Of a DNA stretch of 39,225 bases, positions 1-8,363 are shown in pieces. The stretch covers positions 1 to 39,225 of the forward strand of contig NZ_SDMO01000020.1 in NCBI RefSeq assembly GCF_004798905.1. Reading direction: 5' to 3'. Position numbers and translations under genes: made by a program. This stretch comes from Halomonas borealis (lineage in GTDB: Bacteria; Pseudomonadota; Gammaproteobacteria; Pseudomonadales; Halomonadaceae). The notes below the pieces were generated by a model. The model was not told the DNA's origin. It searched no databases and saw only the letters and a list, made by a program, of their open reading frames with translations. Numbering within the stretch: the stretch's first letter is position 1; every line of letters begins with the position of its first letter.

Positions 1-77
1 GGACCGGTAGTTCAGTTGGTTAGAATGCCGGCCTGTCACGCCGGAGGTCGCGGGTTCGAGTCCCGTCCGGTCCGCCA
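1..77 (+). tRNA. tRNA-Asp (anticodon GTC)
   Basis: A complete cloverleaf of 77 nt with encoded CCA (75-77). The acceptor stem pairs GGACCGG with CCGGTCC, the T arm carries GGTTCGAGTCC, and the anticodon GTC is at 35-37 in the loop CTGTCAC. The body closely resembles the enterobacterial tRNA-Asp. The gene begins at the first base of the window, so its promoter, and possibly other tRNAs of a cluster, lie upstream and cannot be seen. Confidence 0.97.
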
Positions 78-93
78 TCTGCTCAGAATTCCC

Positions 94-125
94 AAGGCCC
101 CGTGGCTCATGCCACGGGGCCTTTT
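94..125 (+). terminator. Rho-independent terminator of tRNA-Asp
   Basis: A 13-bp perfect stem (94-106 with 111-123) closes a TCAT loop and runs into TTTT. It starts 17 nt after the CCA end of the tRNA and isolates it from fadH. The AA at the 5' foot makes it weakly bidirectional. Confidence 0.9.
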
Positions 126-262
126 CGTGTTCGCCTTTCACGCGTTTCGCCCGCTTCATGTGCCGCGCTTTGCCGGCCGATACAGCCGGCGGTTTTTGCG
201 CTTCCCGCAAGACTATCATACAGTTGTTTTAATTCCTGTTGACGGTCTGAGGGCTCCCGAGC

Positions 263-2275
263 ATGACTGACTTCCCGCATCTTTTTCGCCCCATTGAATT
301 GGGCCCGCTGCAGCTGCCCAATCGCGTGGTGATGGGCTCGATGCACACCAACCTGGAGGAGGCGCCCGACGGATTTTCCCGGTTGGCGGCCTTCTATGCC
401 GAGCGCGCTCGTGCCGGGGTCTCGTTGATTGTCGGCGGCGGCATCGCGCCCAATGCCGAGGGGGCGGTCTTCGCCGGCGGCGCGACCCTGGAGCGCGTCG
501 AGCAGGTGGCCGAGCACCGACAGTTGGTCGAGGCGGTGCATGCCGAGGGAGGGCACCTCTGCTTGCAGATCCTGCATGCCGGCCGCTACGCCTATACGGC
601 CGAGCCGGTGGCCCCTTCTCCGATTCAGGCGCCGATCAACCCGCAGGCGCCGCGGGCGCTGAGCGCGGCGGACATCGAACGTACTTTGGGCGACTACGTG
701 CGCTGCGCGTGCCTGGCCCGGGAGGCCGGCTACGACGGGGTGGAGGTGATGGGCTCCGAAGGCTACCTGATCAATCAGTTCGTGTGCCGGCGCACCAATC
801 GGCGCGAGGACGAATGGGGCGGCAGCTTCGACAACCGCATCCGCTTCCCGGTCGAGGTGGTGCGACGTATTCGCGAGGCCCTCGGGCCCGACGTTTTGAT
901 CCTGTTCCGGCTATCGATGATCGACCTGGTGGAGGAGGGCAGCACCCATGATGAGGTGGTTGCCCTGGGGCGTGCGGTGGTCGAGGCCGGGGCCGACGCG
1001 ATCGATAGCGGCATCGGCTGGCACGAGGCGCGGGTGCCGACCATCGTCACCAGTGTGCCGCGGGCGCTGTTCGCCGAGGTCGCAAGACGCATGCGCGCCG
1101 AGCTCGAGGTGCCGTTGATCGCGACCAACCGCATCAACATGCCCGAGGTGGCCGAGCGGCTGCTCGCCGAGGACTATGCGGACATGGTCTCCATGGCGCG
1201 GCCCTTCCTGGCCGACCCGGGCTGGGTGGACAAGGCCCACGAGGGGCGGGCCGAAGAGATCAATACCTGTATCGCCTGCAACCAGGCCTGCCTGGATCAT
1301 ACCTTTCAGGGCAAGCCGACCTCGTGTCTGGTCAATCCGCGTGCCGGCCACGAGACCGAGCTTCACATCATCGCGACCGAGGTGGCGCGGCGTATCGCCG
1401 TGGTGGGAGGTGGCCCTGCGGGGCTCGCCGCCGCGGTCACCGCCGCCGAGCGCGGCCATGCGGTGACACTGTTCGAGCGCCAGGCGGCGATCGGCGGCCA
1501 GTTCAATCATGCGCGACGCATTCCCGGCAAGGAGGAGTTCGATGAAACCCTGCGTTACTACCGGGTGATGCTCGATAAGCATGGCGTGACGGTGAGGCTG
1601 GGCGTCGAGCCGAGCGTTCACGAGCTGCAGGGTTTCGATGCGGTGGTGCTGGCGACCGGGGTGCGGCCGCGGCGCCTCGACCTGCCGGGCATCGATCACC
1701 CCAAGGTGATCTCCTATCCGCTGGCCATCCAGCAGCCGGAACGGGTGGGGGCAAGGGTGGCGATCATCGGGGCCGGTGGCATCGGCTTCGATGTGGCGGA
1801 ACGGCTGACCCACGCCGGCCATCCGGCCCTGGATGCCGATGCCTGGTGCGATGAGTGGGGCGTGGACCTGTCGGTGGCCTCGCCGGGTGGGTTGCGCGCG
1901 CCGCTGAGGCCGCCGGTGGCGCGCCGCGTCACCCTGCTGCAGCGCAAGACCAGCCGGCCCGGCCGCGGCCTGGGGGTCACCACCGGCTGGGTACACCGCG
2001 CCTCGTTACGCCATCGCGGCGTGGAGATGCTGGCCGGCTGTGACTACGTGGGGATCGACGATGCCGGCCTGCACCTGCGTGTCGACGGCGAGCCGAGGTG
2101 CCTGGAGGTCGATAGCGTGGTGATCTGTGCCGGGCAGGAATCGGTGCGTGACGGGCTGGAGCCGTTGCGCGAGGCCGGCGTGTCGGTGCATGTCATCGGT
2201 GGCGCCGACAAGGCCGCCGAGCTCGATGCCAAGCGTGCCATCGACCAGGGGGTGCGGTTGGCCGCCAGCCTCTAG
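263..2275 (+). CDS. fadH: NADPH-dependent 2,4-dienoyl-CoA reductase (FadH type)
   Basis: At 670 aa it is almost the same length as E. coli FadH (672). The N-terminal old-yellow-enzyme-like TIM barrel (about 1-330) holds the equivalents of the catalytic pair, Tyr168 (GSEGY) and His254 (GWHEAR). A [4Fe-4S] cysteine set follows at C336, C339, C343 and C355, then a FAD/NAD(P) module starting with VVGGGPAG near 380 and a second dinucleotide fold near 500 (IIGAGGIG). The family uses FMN, FeS and FAD to reduce 2,4-dienoyl-CoA during beta-oxidation of unsaturated fatty acids. The start is ATG 263, with GAGGG at 249-253. It stands alone, with a tRNA upstream and a stress operon downstream. Related family members act on other enals or enones, so the substrate is inferred. 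Confidence 0.93.
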   Translation: MTDFPHLFRPIELGPLQLPNRVVMGSMHTNLEEAPDGFSRLAAFYAERARAGVSLIVGGGIAPNAEGAVFAGGATLERVEQVAEHRQLVEAVHAEGGHLCLQILHAGRYAYTAEPVAPSPIQAPINPQAPRALSAADIERTLGDYVRCACLAREAGYDGVEVMGSEGYLINQFVCRRTNRREDEWGGSFDNRIRFPVEVVRRIREALGPDVLILFRLSMIDLVEEGSTHDEVVALGRAVVEAGADAIDSGIGWHEARVPTIVTSVPRALFAEVARRMRAELEVPLIATNRINMPEVAERLLAEDYADMVSMARPFLADPGWVDKAHEGRAEEINTCIACNQACLDHTFQGKPTSCLVNPRAGHETELHIIATEVARRIAVVGGGPAGLAAAVTAAERGHAVTLFERQAAIGGQFNHARRIPGKEEFDETLRYYRVMLDKHGVTVRLGVEPSVHELQGFDAVVLATGVRPRRLDLPGIDHPKVISYPLAIQQPERVGARVAIIGAGGIGFDVAERLTHAGHPALDADAWCDEWGVDLSVASPGGLRAPLRPPVARRVTLLQRKTSRPGRGLGVTTGWVHRASLRHRGVEMLAGCDYVGIDDAGLHLRVDGEPRCLEVDSVVICAGQESVRDGLEPLREAGVSVHVIGGADKAAELDAKRAIDQGVRLAASL

Positions 2276-2408
2276 TGAGGCGGTGCCGGTGGCGGGTCAT
2301 CGGCGTTTCAGGCGGCGTGTCTCTCGCGGTGAACCGCTTCGGGTTCGGGGGCTCATAGGAAGGTGTGGCCCTGCGTTGAAGGTTCCGGGCGCCATCGTCC
2401 GGTTGAGC

Positions 2409-2424
2409 TGGCTACGCTGAAGCT
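2409..2424 (+). promoter_or_regulatory. Candidate sigma-54-like promoter of the prkA operon
   Basis: The sequence TGG-N10-GCT (GG at 2410-2411, GC at 2422-2423) has the -24/-12 spacing of sigma-54 promoters, although the inner bases match the full consensus poorly. The same bases contain CTACGCT, which could be read as a sigma-S type -10. E. coli yeaGH is known to respond to both nitrogen starvation and RpoS. No clear NtrC sites were found upstream. Confidence 0.3.
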
Positions 2425-2486
2425 ACCGACCCGGCCACCCAGGGCAGGATTGCCAGGCCGGGGCCCCGGGCTTTAAGGAGGCATCG

Positions 2487-4409
2487 ATGAGCATCTTCGA
2501 TCATGTGCAGAACCGCTTCGAACGAACCCGGCAGGAGGAGATGAGCCTGCAGGAGTACTTGGAACTCTGCCGCGAGGATTCTTCGGCCTATGCCAGTGCG
2601 GCCGAGCGAATGCTGTCGGCCATCGGCGAGCCCGAGGTGATCGACACGGCCAAGGACCCGCGCCTGTCGCGGATATTCTCCAACAAGATCATCCGGCGCT
2701 ATCCGGCGTTCGCCGAGTTCTACGGCATGGAGGAGGCGATCGAGCAGATCGTCGCCTACTTCCGCCATGCCGCCCAGGGGCTCGAGGAGAAGAAGCAGAT
2801 CCTCTACCTGCTCGGCCCGGTCGGCGGCGGCAAGTCGTCGCTCGCCGAGCGCCTCAAGCTGTTGATGGAATATGTGCCCTTCTACGCGATCAAGGGCTCG
2901 CCGGTGCAGGAGTCGCCGTTGTCGCTGTTCTCGCCGGAACATGACGGCGAGCTGCTGGAGAAGGAGTATGGCATCCCCCAGCGTTGCCTGAAGAGCGTGA
3001 TGTCGCCGTGGGCCGCCAAGCGTCTCAAGGAGACCGGCGGTGACATCAGCGAGTTCCGTGTGGTGCGGCTCTATCCCTCGCGGCTCAACCAGATCGCTAT
3101 CGCCAAGACCGAGCCCGGTGACGAGAACAATCAGGACATCTCCTCGCTGGTCGGCAAGGTGGATATCCGCCAGCTCGAGCTCTATTCCCAGGACGATCCG
3201 GACGCCTACAGCTTTTCCGGTGGCCTGTGCCGGGCCAACCAGGGGTTGATGGAGTTCGTCGAGATGTTCAAGGCGCCGATCAAGGTGCTGCATCCGCTGC
3301 TGACCGCCACCCAGGAGGGCAACTACAACCCCACCGAGGGCATGGGGGCGATTCCCTTCGATGGCATCGTGCTGGCGCACTCCAACGAGAGCGAATGGCA
3401 GGCCTTCCGCAACAACCGCAACAACGAGGCCTTCCTCGACCGGGTCTATATCGTCAAGGTGCCCTACTGCCTGCGGGTCAGCGAAGAGATCAACATCTAC
3501 AAGAAGCTGCTCGAGCATTCCTCGCTCAACCAGGCGCCTTGTGCGCCGGATACCCTGCGCATGCTGGCGCAGTTCTCGGTGCTCTCGCGGCTCAAGGAGC
3601 CGGAGAATTCCAGCGTCTATTCCAAGATGCGGGTCTACGACGGCGAGAACCTCAAGGATACCGATCCCAAGGCCAAGTCGATCCAGGAGTACCGCGATGC
3701 CGCCGGGGTCGACGAGGGCATGGATGGACTCTCCACGCGTTTCGCCTTCAAGATCCTGGCCAAGGTGTTCAACTTCGACAACGTCGAGGTGGCGGCCAAC
3801 CCGGTGCACCTGCTGTACGTGCTCGAGCAGCGCCTCGAGCAGGAGCAGTTGCCCAAGGAAGCCTTCGAGCGCTACCTGCGCTTCATCAAGGAGTTCCTGG
3901 CGCCACGCTACGTGGACTTCATCGGCAAGGAGATCCAGACCGCCTATCTCGAGTCCTACTCCGAGTATGGCCAGAACATCTTCGACCGCTACGTCACCTA
4001 CGCCGACTTCTGGATCCAGGACCAGGAGTATCGCGACCCCGAGACCGGCGAGCTGTTCGATCGTCAGTCGCTCAACGAGGAGCTGGAGAAGATCGAGAAG
4101 CCGGCCGGCATCTCCAATCCCAAGGACTTCCGTCACGAGGTGGTCAACTTCGTGCTGCGGGCCCGTGCCCAGAACAACGGCATGAACCCCAGCTGGCAGT
4201 CCTACGAGAAGCTGCGTGGCGTGATCGAGCACAAGATGTTCGCCAACACCGAGGAGCTGCTGCCGGTGATCTCCTTCAACGCCAAGGCCTCCACCGCGGA
4301 CCAGAAGAAGCACGAGGACTTCGTGGCCCGCATGGTCGACCGCGGCTATACCGAGAAGCAGGTACGCCTGCTCTCCGAATGGTATCTGCGGGTGCGCAAG
4401 TCACAGTAG
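2487..4409 (+). CDS. prkA: PrkA/YeaG family AAA+ serine protein kinase
   Basis: 640 aa, full length for the family (E. coli YeaG 644). A P-loop lies at 110-117 (GPVGGGKS) within an AAA+ domain covering roughly the first 380 residues, followed by the PrkA C-terminal domain distantly related to protein kinases. The protein is cytoplasmic. In Bacillus and enterobacteria it acts in sporulation or in survival of starvation, though recent work on Bacillus PrkA suggests AAA+ protease activity, so the biochemical role is unsettled. ATG 2487 is preceded by a strong AAGGAGG at 2475-2481. It leads a three-gene operon with yeaH and spoVR, the conserved arrangement in proteobacteria. A leader of up to 211 nt separates it from fadH. 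Confidence 0.95.
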   Translation: MSIFDHVQNRFERTRQEEMSLQEYLELCREDSSAYASAAERMLSAIGEPEVIDTAKDPRLSRIFSNKIIRRYPAFAEFYGMEEAIEQIVAYFRHAAQGLEEKKQILYLLGPVGGGKSSLAERLKLLMEYVPFYAIKGSPVQESPLSLFSPEHDGELLEKEYGIPQRCLKSVMSPWAAKRLKETGGDISEFRVVRLYPSRLNQIAIAKTEPGDENNQDISSLVGKVDIRQLELYSQDDPDAYSFSGGLCRANQGLMEFVEMFKAPIKVLHPLLTATQEGNYNPTEGMGAIPFDGIVLAHSNESEWQAFRNNRNNEAFLDRVYIVKVPYCLRVSEEINIYKKLLEHSSLNQAPCAPDTLRMLAQFSVLSRLKEPENSSVYSKMRVYDGENLKDTDPKAKSIQEYRDAAGVDEGMDGLSTRFAFKILAKVFNFDNVEVAANPVHLLYVLEQRLEQEQLPKEAFERYLRFIKEFLAPRYVDFIGKEIQTAYLESYSEYGQNIFDRYVTYADFWIQDQEYRDPETGELFDRQSLNEELEKIEKPAGISNPKDFRHEVVNFVLRARAQNNGMNPSWQSYEKLRGVIEHKMFANTEELLPVISFNAKASTADQKKHEDFVARMVDRGYTEKQVRLLSEWYLRVRKSQ

Positions 4410-4479
4410 CCATCGAGGGTCGCGCGGGGCGTCCCTGGAGGACGCCTGGCGCGGGCGAAGGGCAGCCCAGGAGGTCCAC

Positions 4480-5769
4480 ATGACCTACTTCATCGACCGT
4501 CGTGCCAATGCCAAGCACAAGAGCGCGGTCAATCGCCAGCGCTTCCTCGATCGTTATCGCACCCATATCAAGCGGTCCGTCGAGGAGGCGATCAACCGCC
4601 GTTCCATCACCGACATGGAGCGCGGCGAGAAGGTATCGATTCCCGCCCGGGATATCTCCGAACCGGTCTTCCAGCACGGCCCCGGCGGCCGGCGTGGCAT
4701 CATCGCGCCCGGCAACAAGGAGTTCGTCGAGGGGGATCGCCTGCGCCGTCCCGGTGGAGGTGGTGGAGGCGGCGACGGGGCCGGCGAAGGCGGTGCCTCC
4801 AACCAGGGGGAGGGCATGGACGAGTTCGCCTTTTCCCTGTCCCGCGAGGAGTTCCTGAACTTCGTCTTCGACGGCCTGGAGCTACCCCACCTGGAGCGCA
4901 AGAACCTGGTGGACCTCGACGAGGTGCGTCCGGTGCGGGCCGGCTTCACTCGCGACGGGGTGCCGGCGCGGATCAACATCGTGCGCTCGATGCGCGAGGC
5001 CCAGGCCCGACGCATCGCCATGCGCGGGCCTATCCGGCGGGCCCTGCGCGAGGCGCAGGAGGCGCTGGAAGTCGAGGAGCGCAAGGATCCGGTGCTGCGC
5101 CACCCGGCGCGGATCGGCGAGCTCAAGGCCGAGATCGAGCGCCTCGAGAAGCGCCTCGAGGCGGTACCCTTCATCGATACCTATGACCTGCGCTACAACA
5201 ACCTGGTCAATCAGCCGCAGCCGTCGAGCAAGGCGGTGATGTTCTGCGTGATGGATGTCTCGGGCTCCATGACCCAGGCCCACAAGGACATCGCCAAGCG
5301 CTTCTTCCTGCTGCTCTACCTGTTCCTGGAGCGCAACTACGAGAAGGTCGAGCTGGTCTTCGTGCGCCACCATACCGCCGCCAAGGAGGTCGACGAAGAG
5401 GAATTCTTCTATTCCCGTGAGACCGGCGGCACCATCGTCTCCAGCGCCCTGACGCTGGTCGACGAGATCATCGACGACCGCTATCCGCCGACCCAGTGGA
5501 ACCTCTATGTGGCCCAGGCCTCCGATGGCGACAACTGGGACGACGACTCGCTGACCTGTCGCGACCGGTTGGCCAAGACCCTGATGCCTCGCCTGCAGTA
5601 CTTCACCTATGTAGAGATCACGCCCCATGCGCACCAGGCGTTGTGGGAGGAATACGAGAAGGTCGAGGCCGAGTACCCCGAGCGCTTCGCCATGCGTCAG
5701 ATCGTCGAAGCCGGTGACATCTACCCGGTGTTCCGCGACCTGTTTCAGCGTCGCACGGCCCAGTCCTGA
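4480..5769 (+). CDS. yeaH: YeaH/UPF0229 family protein with VWA-like domain
   Basis: 429 aa (E. coli YeaH 427). The N-terminal part is basic. A glycine-rich linker (about 92-111) precedes a helical, charged region, and a von Willebrand A-like domain starts near 252 with the MIDAS-like motif DVSGSM at 259-264. The protein has no signal peptide and should be cytosolic. It is the middle gene of the prkA-yeaH-spoVR operon, with AGGAGG at 4469-4474 and a 70-nt gap after prkA. The molecular function is unknown; in E. coli it works with YeaG in adaptation to prolonged nitrogen starvation. An adaptor or scaffold role for the AAA+ kinase is an inference from the VWA fold, which often partners AAA+ proteins. 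Confidence 0.94.
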   Translation: MTYFIDRRANAKHKSAVNRQRFLDRYRTHIKRSVEEAINRRSITDMERGEKVSIPARDISEPVFQHGPGGRRGIIAPGNKEFVEGDRLRRPGGGGGGGDGAGEGGASNQGEGMDEFAFSLSREEFLNFVFDGLELPHLERKNLVDLDEVRPVRAGFTRDGVPARINIVRSMREAQARRIAMRGPIRRALREAQEALEVEERKDPVLRHPARIGELKAEIERLEKRLEAVPFIDTYDLRYNNLVNQPQPSSKAVMFCVMDVSGSMTQAHKDIAKRFFLLLYLFLERNYEKVELVFVRHHTAAKEVDEEEFFYSRETGGTIVSSALTLVDEIIDDRYPPTQWNLYVAQASDGDNWDDDSLTCRDRLAKTLMPRLQYFTYVEITPHAHQALWEEYEKVEAEYPERFAMRQIVEAGDIYPVFRDLFQRRTAQS

Positions 5770-5789
5770 GGCGAGGCCAAGGAGGCAGC

Positions 5790-7343
5790 ATGACCGAACG
5801 CAAGCCCATCGCCAGTGGCTCCGACTGGAGCTTCGAGATCCTGGAGCAGTTCGAGACCGAGATCGCGCGGCTGGCCGACGAGTATCGGCTGGACACCTAC
5901 CCCAACCAGATCGAGGTCATCACCACCGAGCAGATGATGGATGCCTATGCCAGCGTGGGCATGCCGGTGGGCTATCATCACTGGTCCTTCGGCAAGCAGT
6001 TCCTGGCCGTCGAGCAGGCCTATCGTCGCGGCCAGATGGGGCTGGCCTACGAGTTGGTCATCAACTCCGACCCCTGCATCGCCTATCTGATGGAAGAGAA
6101 CACCCTGATGATGCAGGTGTTGGTGATGGCCCACGCCTGCTACGGCCATAACTCCTTCTTCAAGGGTAACTACCTGTTTCGTACCTGGACCGATGCCGGC
6201 TCCATCGTCGACTACCTGCTGTTCGCCCGGCGCTATCTCGCCGAATGCGAGGAGCGCCATGGCGTCACCGCGGTCGAGCAACTGCTCGATGCCTGCCATG
6301 CCCTGCAGAACTATGGCGTCGATCGCTACAAGCGACCCTCCCCGGTCTCCGCCGAGGAAGAGGTGCGTCGTCAGCAGGAACGTTCGGAGTATCTCCAGGC
6401 CCAGGTCAACACGCTGTGGAGCACCATTCCCGGGCGCCCGCAGGAGGAGGGGCGACAGGCCATTGGCGACGAGGAAGACCCGCTCGGCCTGCACGCCGGC
6501 GGGCGCTATCCCCCCGAGCCCCAGGAGAACCTGCTCTATTTCATCGAGAAGAGCGCGCCGTTGCTGATGCCCTGGCAGCGGGAAGTGGTGCGCATCGTGC
6601 GCAAGCTCGCCCAGTATTTCTATCCCCAGCGCCAGACCCAGGTGATGAACGAAGGCTGGGCGACCTTCTGGCACTACACCCTGATGAACCGGATGTACGA
6701 CGATGGACTGGTGGACGAGGGGGTGATCCTGGAGTTCCTGCAATCGCATACCGCGGTGGTCCAGCAGCCGCCCTTCGACAGTCCGCACTACGGCGGCATC
6801 AACCCCTACGCACTGGGCTTCGCCATGTTCACCGACCTGCGGCGGATCTGTGAGCATCCCACCGAGGAGGATCGCCGCTGGTTCCCCGATATCGCCGGTA
6901 GCGACTGGCTGGAAACGCTGCACTTCGGCATGCGCAACTTCAAGGATGAGTCCTTCATTCAGCAATATCTGTCGCCCAAGGTGATCCGCGACCTCAAGCT
7001 GTTCATGGTGCTCGATGACGACCGCGACGAGATGCTCGAGGTGAGCGCCATTCACGATGATCGCGGCTATCAGCGGATCCGAGACGGGCTGGCCGTCCAG
7101 TATGCGCTGTCGGTGCGTGAGCCCAACATCCAGGTCTGGTCGGCGGATATCCGTGGTGACCGCTCGCTGACCCTGCGTCATGTTCAGGATGGGCGGCGCC
7201 CGCTGGCCCGCAGCGTTTATCCGGTGATGCGTCACCTGCATCAGCTGTGGGGCTTCCCGGTGCAGCTCGAGTCCATGGAAGAGGGGGAGGCCGTGCGACG
7301 CTACCAGTGGCCGCTGCCCGAGGCAGAGCAGAAGGAGGGATAA
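5790..7343 (+). CDS. ycgB: SpoVR/YcgB family protein
   Basis: 517 aa (E. coli YcgB 510). Family-typical stretches are seen at NEGWATFWHYTLMN and in the segment around NPYALGF. The HxxxxHW-like N-terminal region and the acidic helical body are as in SpoVR of Bacillus, which is needed for spore cortex formation. In non-sporulating proteobacteria the gene is part of the stress module with prkA and yeaH, and its biochemical activity is not known. ATG 5790 follows AAGGAGG by 6 nt and lies 20 nt after the yeaH stop, so the three genes are almost certainly co-transcribed. It is convergent with the HiPIP gene. Confidence 0.94.
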   Translation: MTERKPIASGSDWSFEILEQFETEIARLADEYRLDTYPNQIEVITTEQMMDAYASVGMPVGYHHWSFGKQFLAVEQAYRRGQMGLAYELVINSDPCIAYLMEENTLMMQVLVMAHACYGHNSFFKGNYLFRTWTDAGSIVDYLLFARRYLAECEERHGVTAVEQLLDACHALQNYGVDRYKRPSPVSAEEEVRRQQERSEYLQAQVNTLWSTIPGRPQEEGRQAIGDEEDPLGLHAGGRYPPEPQENLLYFIEKSAPLLMPWQREVVRIVRKLAQYFYPQRQTQVMNEGWATFWHYTLMNRMYDDGLVDEGVILEFLQSHTAVVQQPPFDSPHYGGINPYALGFAMFTDLRRICEHPTEEDRRWFPDIAGSDWLETLHFGMRNFKDESFIQQYLSPKVIRDLKLFMVLDDDRDEMLEVSAIHDDRGYQRIRDGLAVQYALSVREPNIQVWSADIRGDRSLTLRHVQDGRRPLARSVYPVMRHLHQLWGFPVQLESMEEGEAVRRYQWPLPEAEQKEG

Positions 7344-7361
7344 GGCGAGTCGGGCGGCGAT

Positions 7362-7389
7362 ACGGCCCGCGCCGGGAGGTGCGGGCCGT
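7362..7389. terminator. Hairpin between spoVR and the HiPIP gene
   Basis: A 9-bp stem ACGGCCCGC / GCGGGCCGT encloses a 10-nt loop between two convergent genes. There is no T-tract on either strand, so it is at best a weak or Rho-assisted terminator or an mRNA 3' stabiliser. Confidence 0.4.
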
Positions 7390-7407
7390 TCGGAAGGGGC
7401 GGGGCGG

Positions 7408-7722
7408 TCAGCCCTGGGCGGTCCAGGACTGGCACCAGCCGGCGGGGGCGACGCTGTTCTGCGGGAACAGCTGGCACCCCTGGTTATCGGCCTGGTAGAA
7501 CATGCAGTTGTCGCAGGTCTCGCCCTCGGCATAGGCCGGGTGATCGCTGGCCTCGCTGGCTTCTTCCACGTAGTTGAGTGCCTTGGCCTGGCTGTTCTGC
7601 GGGTCCAGTCGTGGCAGGTCCTTGGCCAGGGCGCGTTGGGACAGCAGGCCTGCTCCCAGCGGCAGGGCCGCCAGGCCCAGCAGGCTGTGGCGGATGAAAT
7701 CGCGACGGCTATGATTGGCCAT
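7408..7722 (-). CDS. High-potential iron-sulfur protein (HiPIP), Tat-exported
   Basis: 104 aa. The N-terminus carries a twin-arginine signal (SRRDF, then a hydrophobic stretch to ALA, likely cleavage near residue 33). The mature domain has the HiPIP cysteine pattern C70-x2-C73, C83 and C97, with GWCQSW at the end, which binds one [4Fe-4S] cluster. HiPIPs are periplasmic one-electron carriers, best known from purple bacteria but also present in halophilic and respiratory gammaproteobacteria. AGGAG lies a few bases upstream of the ATG on the minus strand. The electron partners are not encoded nearby. It is monocistronic and convergent with the prkA operon. Confidence 0.93.
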   Translation of the reverse strand: MANHSRRDFIRHSLLGLAALPLGAGLLSQRALAKDLPRLDPQNSQAKALNYVEEASEASDHPAYAEGETCDNCMFYQADNQGCQLFPQNSVAPAGWCQSWTAQG

Positions 7723-7843
7723 GTGGGCTCCTCATTCTTTTAGGTGGTTCGGGTCACGGTTTATGGTTGTGGTCTTGCGTCGGGCGGCGTCGTTCTCGAC
7801 GTCACGGCGGAGGCCCGGTCTCCTCCCTCTAGCCTAGGATAGC

Positions 7844-7875
7844 TGTATACATTTATCCAGGGTGAAATGTATACA
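7844..7875. promoter_or_regulatory. Perfect 11-bp inverted repeat with two TGTATACA palindromes
   Basis: The arms TGTATACATTT (7844-7854) and AAATGTATACA (7865-7875) are perfectly complementary around a 10-nt spacer. Each arm holds the self-complementary octamer TGTATACA, with centres 24 bp apart. This looks like a doubled operator for a dimeric regulator binding two helical turns apart. Sites of this kind are known for some GntR/FCD and LitR/CarH-like MerR regulators, but no regulator gene is in the window. It lies 122 bp before the HiPIP start and 190 bp before the Lrp-like start, so either gene could be the target. Confidence 0.6.
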
Positions 7876-8002
7876 CTTTTTCGAGTCGCGCCGTCCGCGA
7901 CAGCCTCCCGGGTCGTGTGACCGTGGGCATGCGCTGGCCTTCTTCGTTGCCGTGCCTTCGAGGCGTCGTGTGCCGGTGGTGCTGCCCCGGCGTGGACGCT
8001 GT

Positions 8003-8008
8003 TATACT
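8003..8008 (+). promoter_or_regulatory. Candidate -10 box for the Lrp-like gene
   Basis: TATACT matches the sigma-70 -10 in five of six positions and lies 57 bp before the start codon at 8065. No good -35 box was found at the expected distance. Confidence 0.35.
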
Positions 8009-8064
8009 CGCCGTAGTGACGGCGGGCCCGCCGCCGAGAGCCGATGCCAGAGGGAGAGAGCCCC

Positions 8065-8340
8065 ATGCAGAATGCCGTGATCCTGATCAACACCGAGAAG
8101 GGCCAGGTCAAGTCCGTGGCCGAGCGTCTGGCCGAGGTGGATGGCATCAGCGAGGTGTTCTCCACCTGTGGCCGCTACGACCTGGTCGCCATCGCTCGGA
8201 CGCGGGACTTCGAGAGCCTGGCGGAGCTGGTGACCGGGCGCCTCGACGACGTCGAGGGCCTCCGCGAGACCGAGACTCTCAATGCCATGCAGGTGCACTC
8301 GCGCCACGATCTCGAGACCATGTTCGCGCTGGGCTGGTAA
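8065..8340 (+). CDS. Stand-alone Lrp/AsnC ligand-binding (RAM) domain protein
   Basis: 91 aa, the size of the single-domain Lrp/AsnC effector-binding family. The sequence has the beta-alpha-beta-beta-alpha-beta RAM fold pattern, with AVILINTEKG at the start, GRYDLVAIA in the middle and a conserved end strand before MQVHSRHD. It lacks the DNA-binding helix-turn-helix of full Lrp proteins. Such proteins form decameric rings and may bind amino acids or modulate full-length Lrp; the role here is unknown. I chose ATG 8065 over the in-frame ATG at 8044 because GGGAGAG precedes it at good spacing and homologues begin at MQNAVILIN. A nuclease gene follows after 23 nt. Confidence 0.88.
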   Translation: MQNAVILINTEKGQVKSVAERLAEVDGISEVFSTCGRYDLVAIARTRDFESLAELVTGRLDDVEGLRETETLNAMQVHSRHDLETMFALGW

Positions 8341-8363
8341 GGCGGCCGGTCCGCCTCGCGGTC

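Larger units (their letters stand above)
7723..8064. other. 342-bp intergenic control region
   Basis: This gap separates the divergent HiPIP gene and the Lrp-like gene. It contains the TGTATACA inverted repeat at 7844-7875 and a -10-like TATACT at 8003-8008. No convincing coding sequence is seen; open frames here have the composition of shadow frames and lack ribosome binding sites. The stretch 7831-7880 is distinctly AT-richer than its surroundings, as expected for a promoter and operator. Confidence 0.6.

Noticed and set aside
2458..2469. Palindrome CCGGGGCCCCGG before prkA
   Set aside because: A 12-bp GC palindrome without loop is expected by chance in such GC-rich DNA and overlaps no promoter element.
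2412..4313. A 633-codon open frame on the minus strand opposite prkA
   Set aside because: Composition typical of antisense frames in GC-rich genes (His, Gln, Leu and Asp runs), no domain, no ribosome binding site; prkA itself is unambiguous.
5745..7532. A 595-codon open frame opposite spoVR
   Set aside because: Same shadow-frame composition, no start signal, no domain.
7917..8363. A longer N-terminus for the DRGH nuclease
   Set aside because: It would overlap the whole Lrp-like gene in another frame and bury the hydrophobic anchor; residues before 8364 look random.
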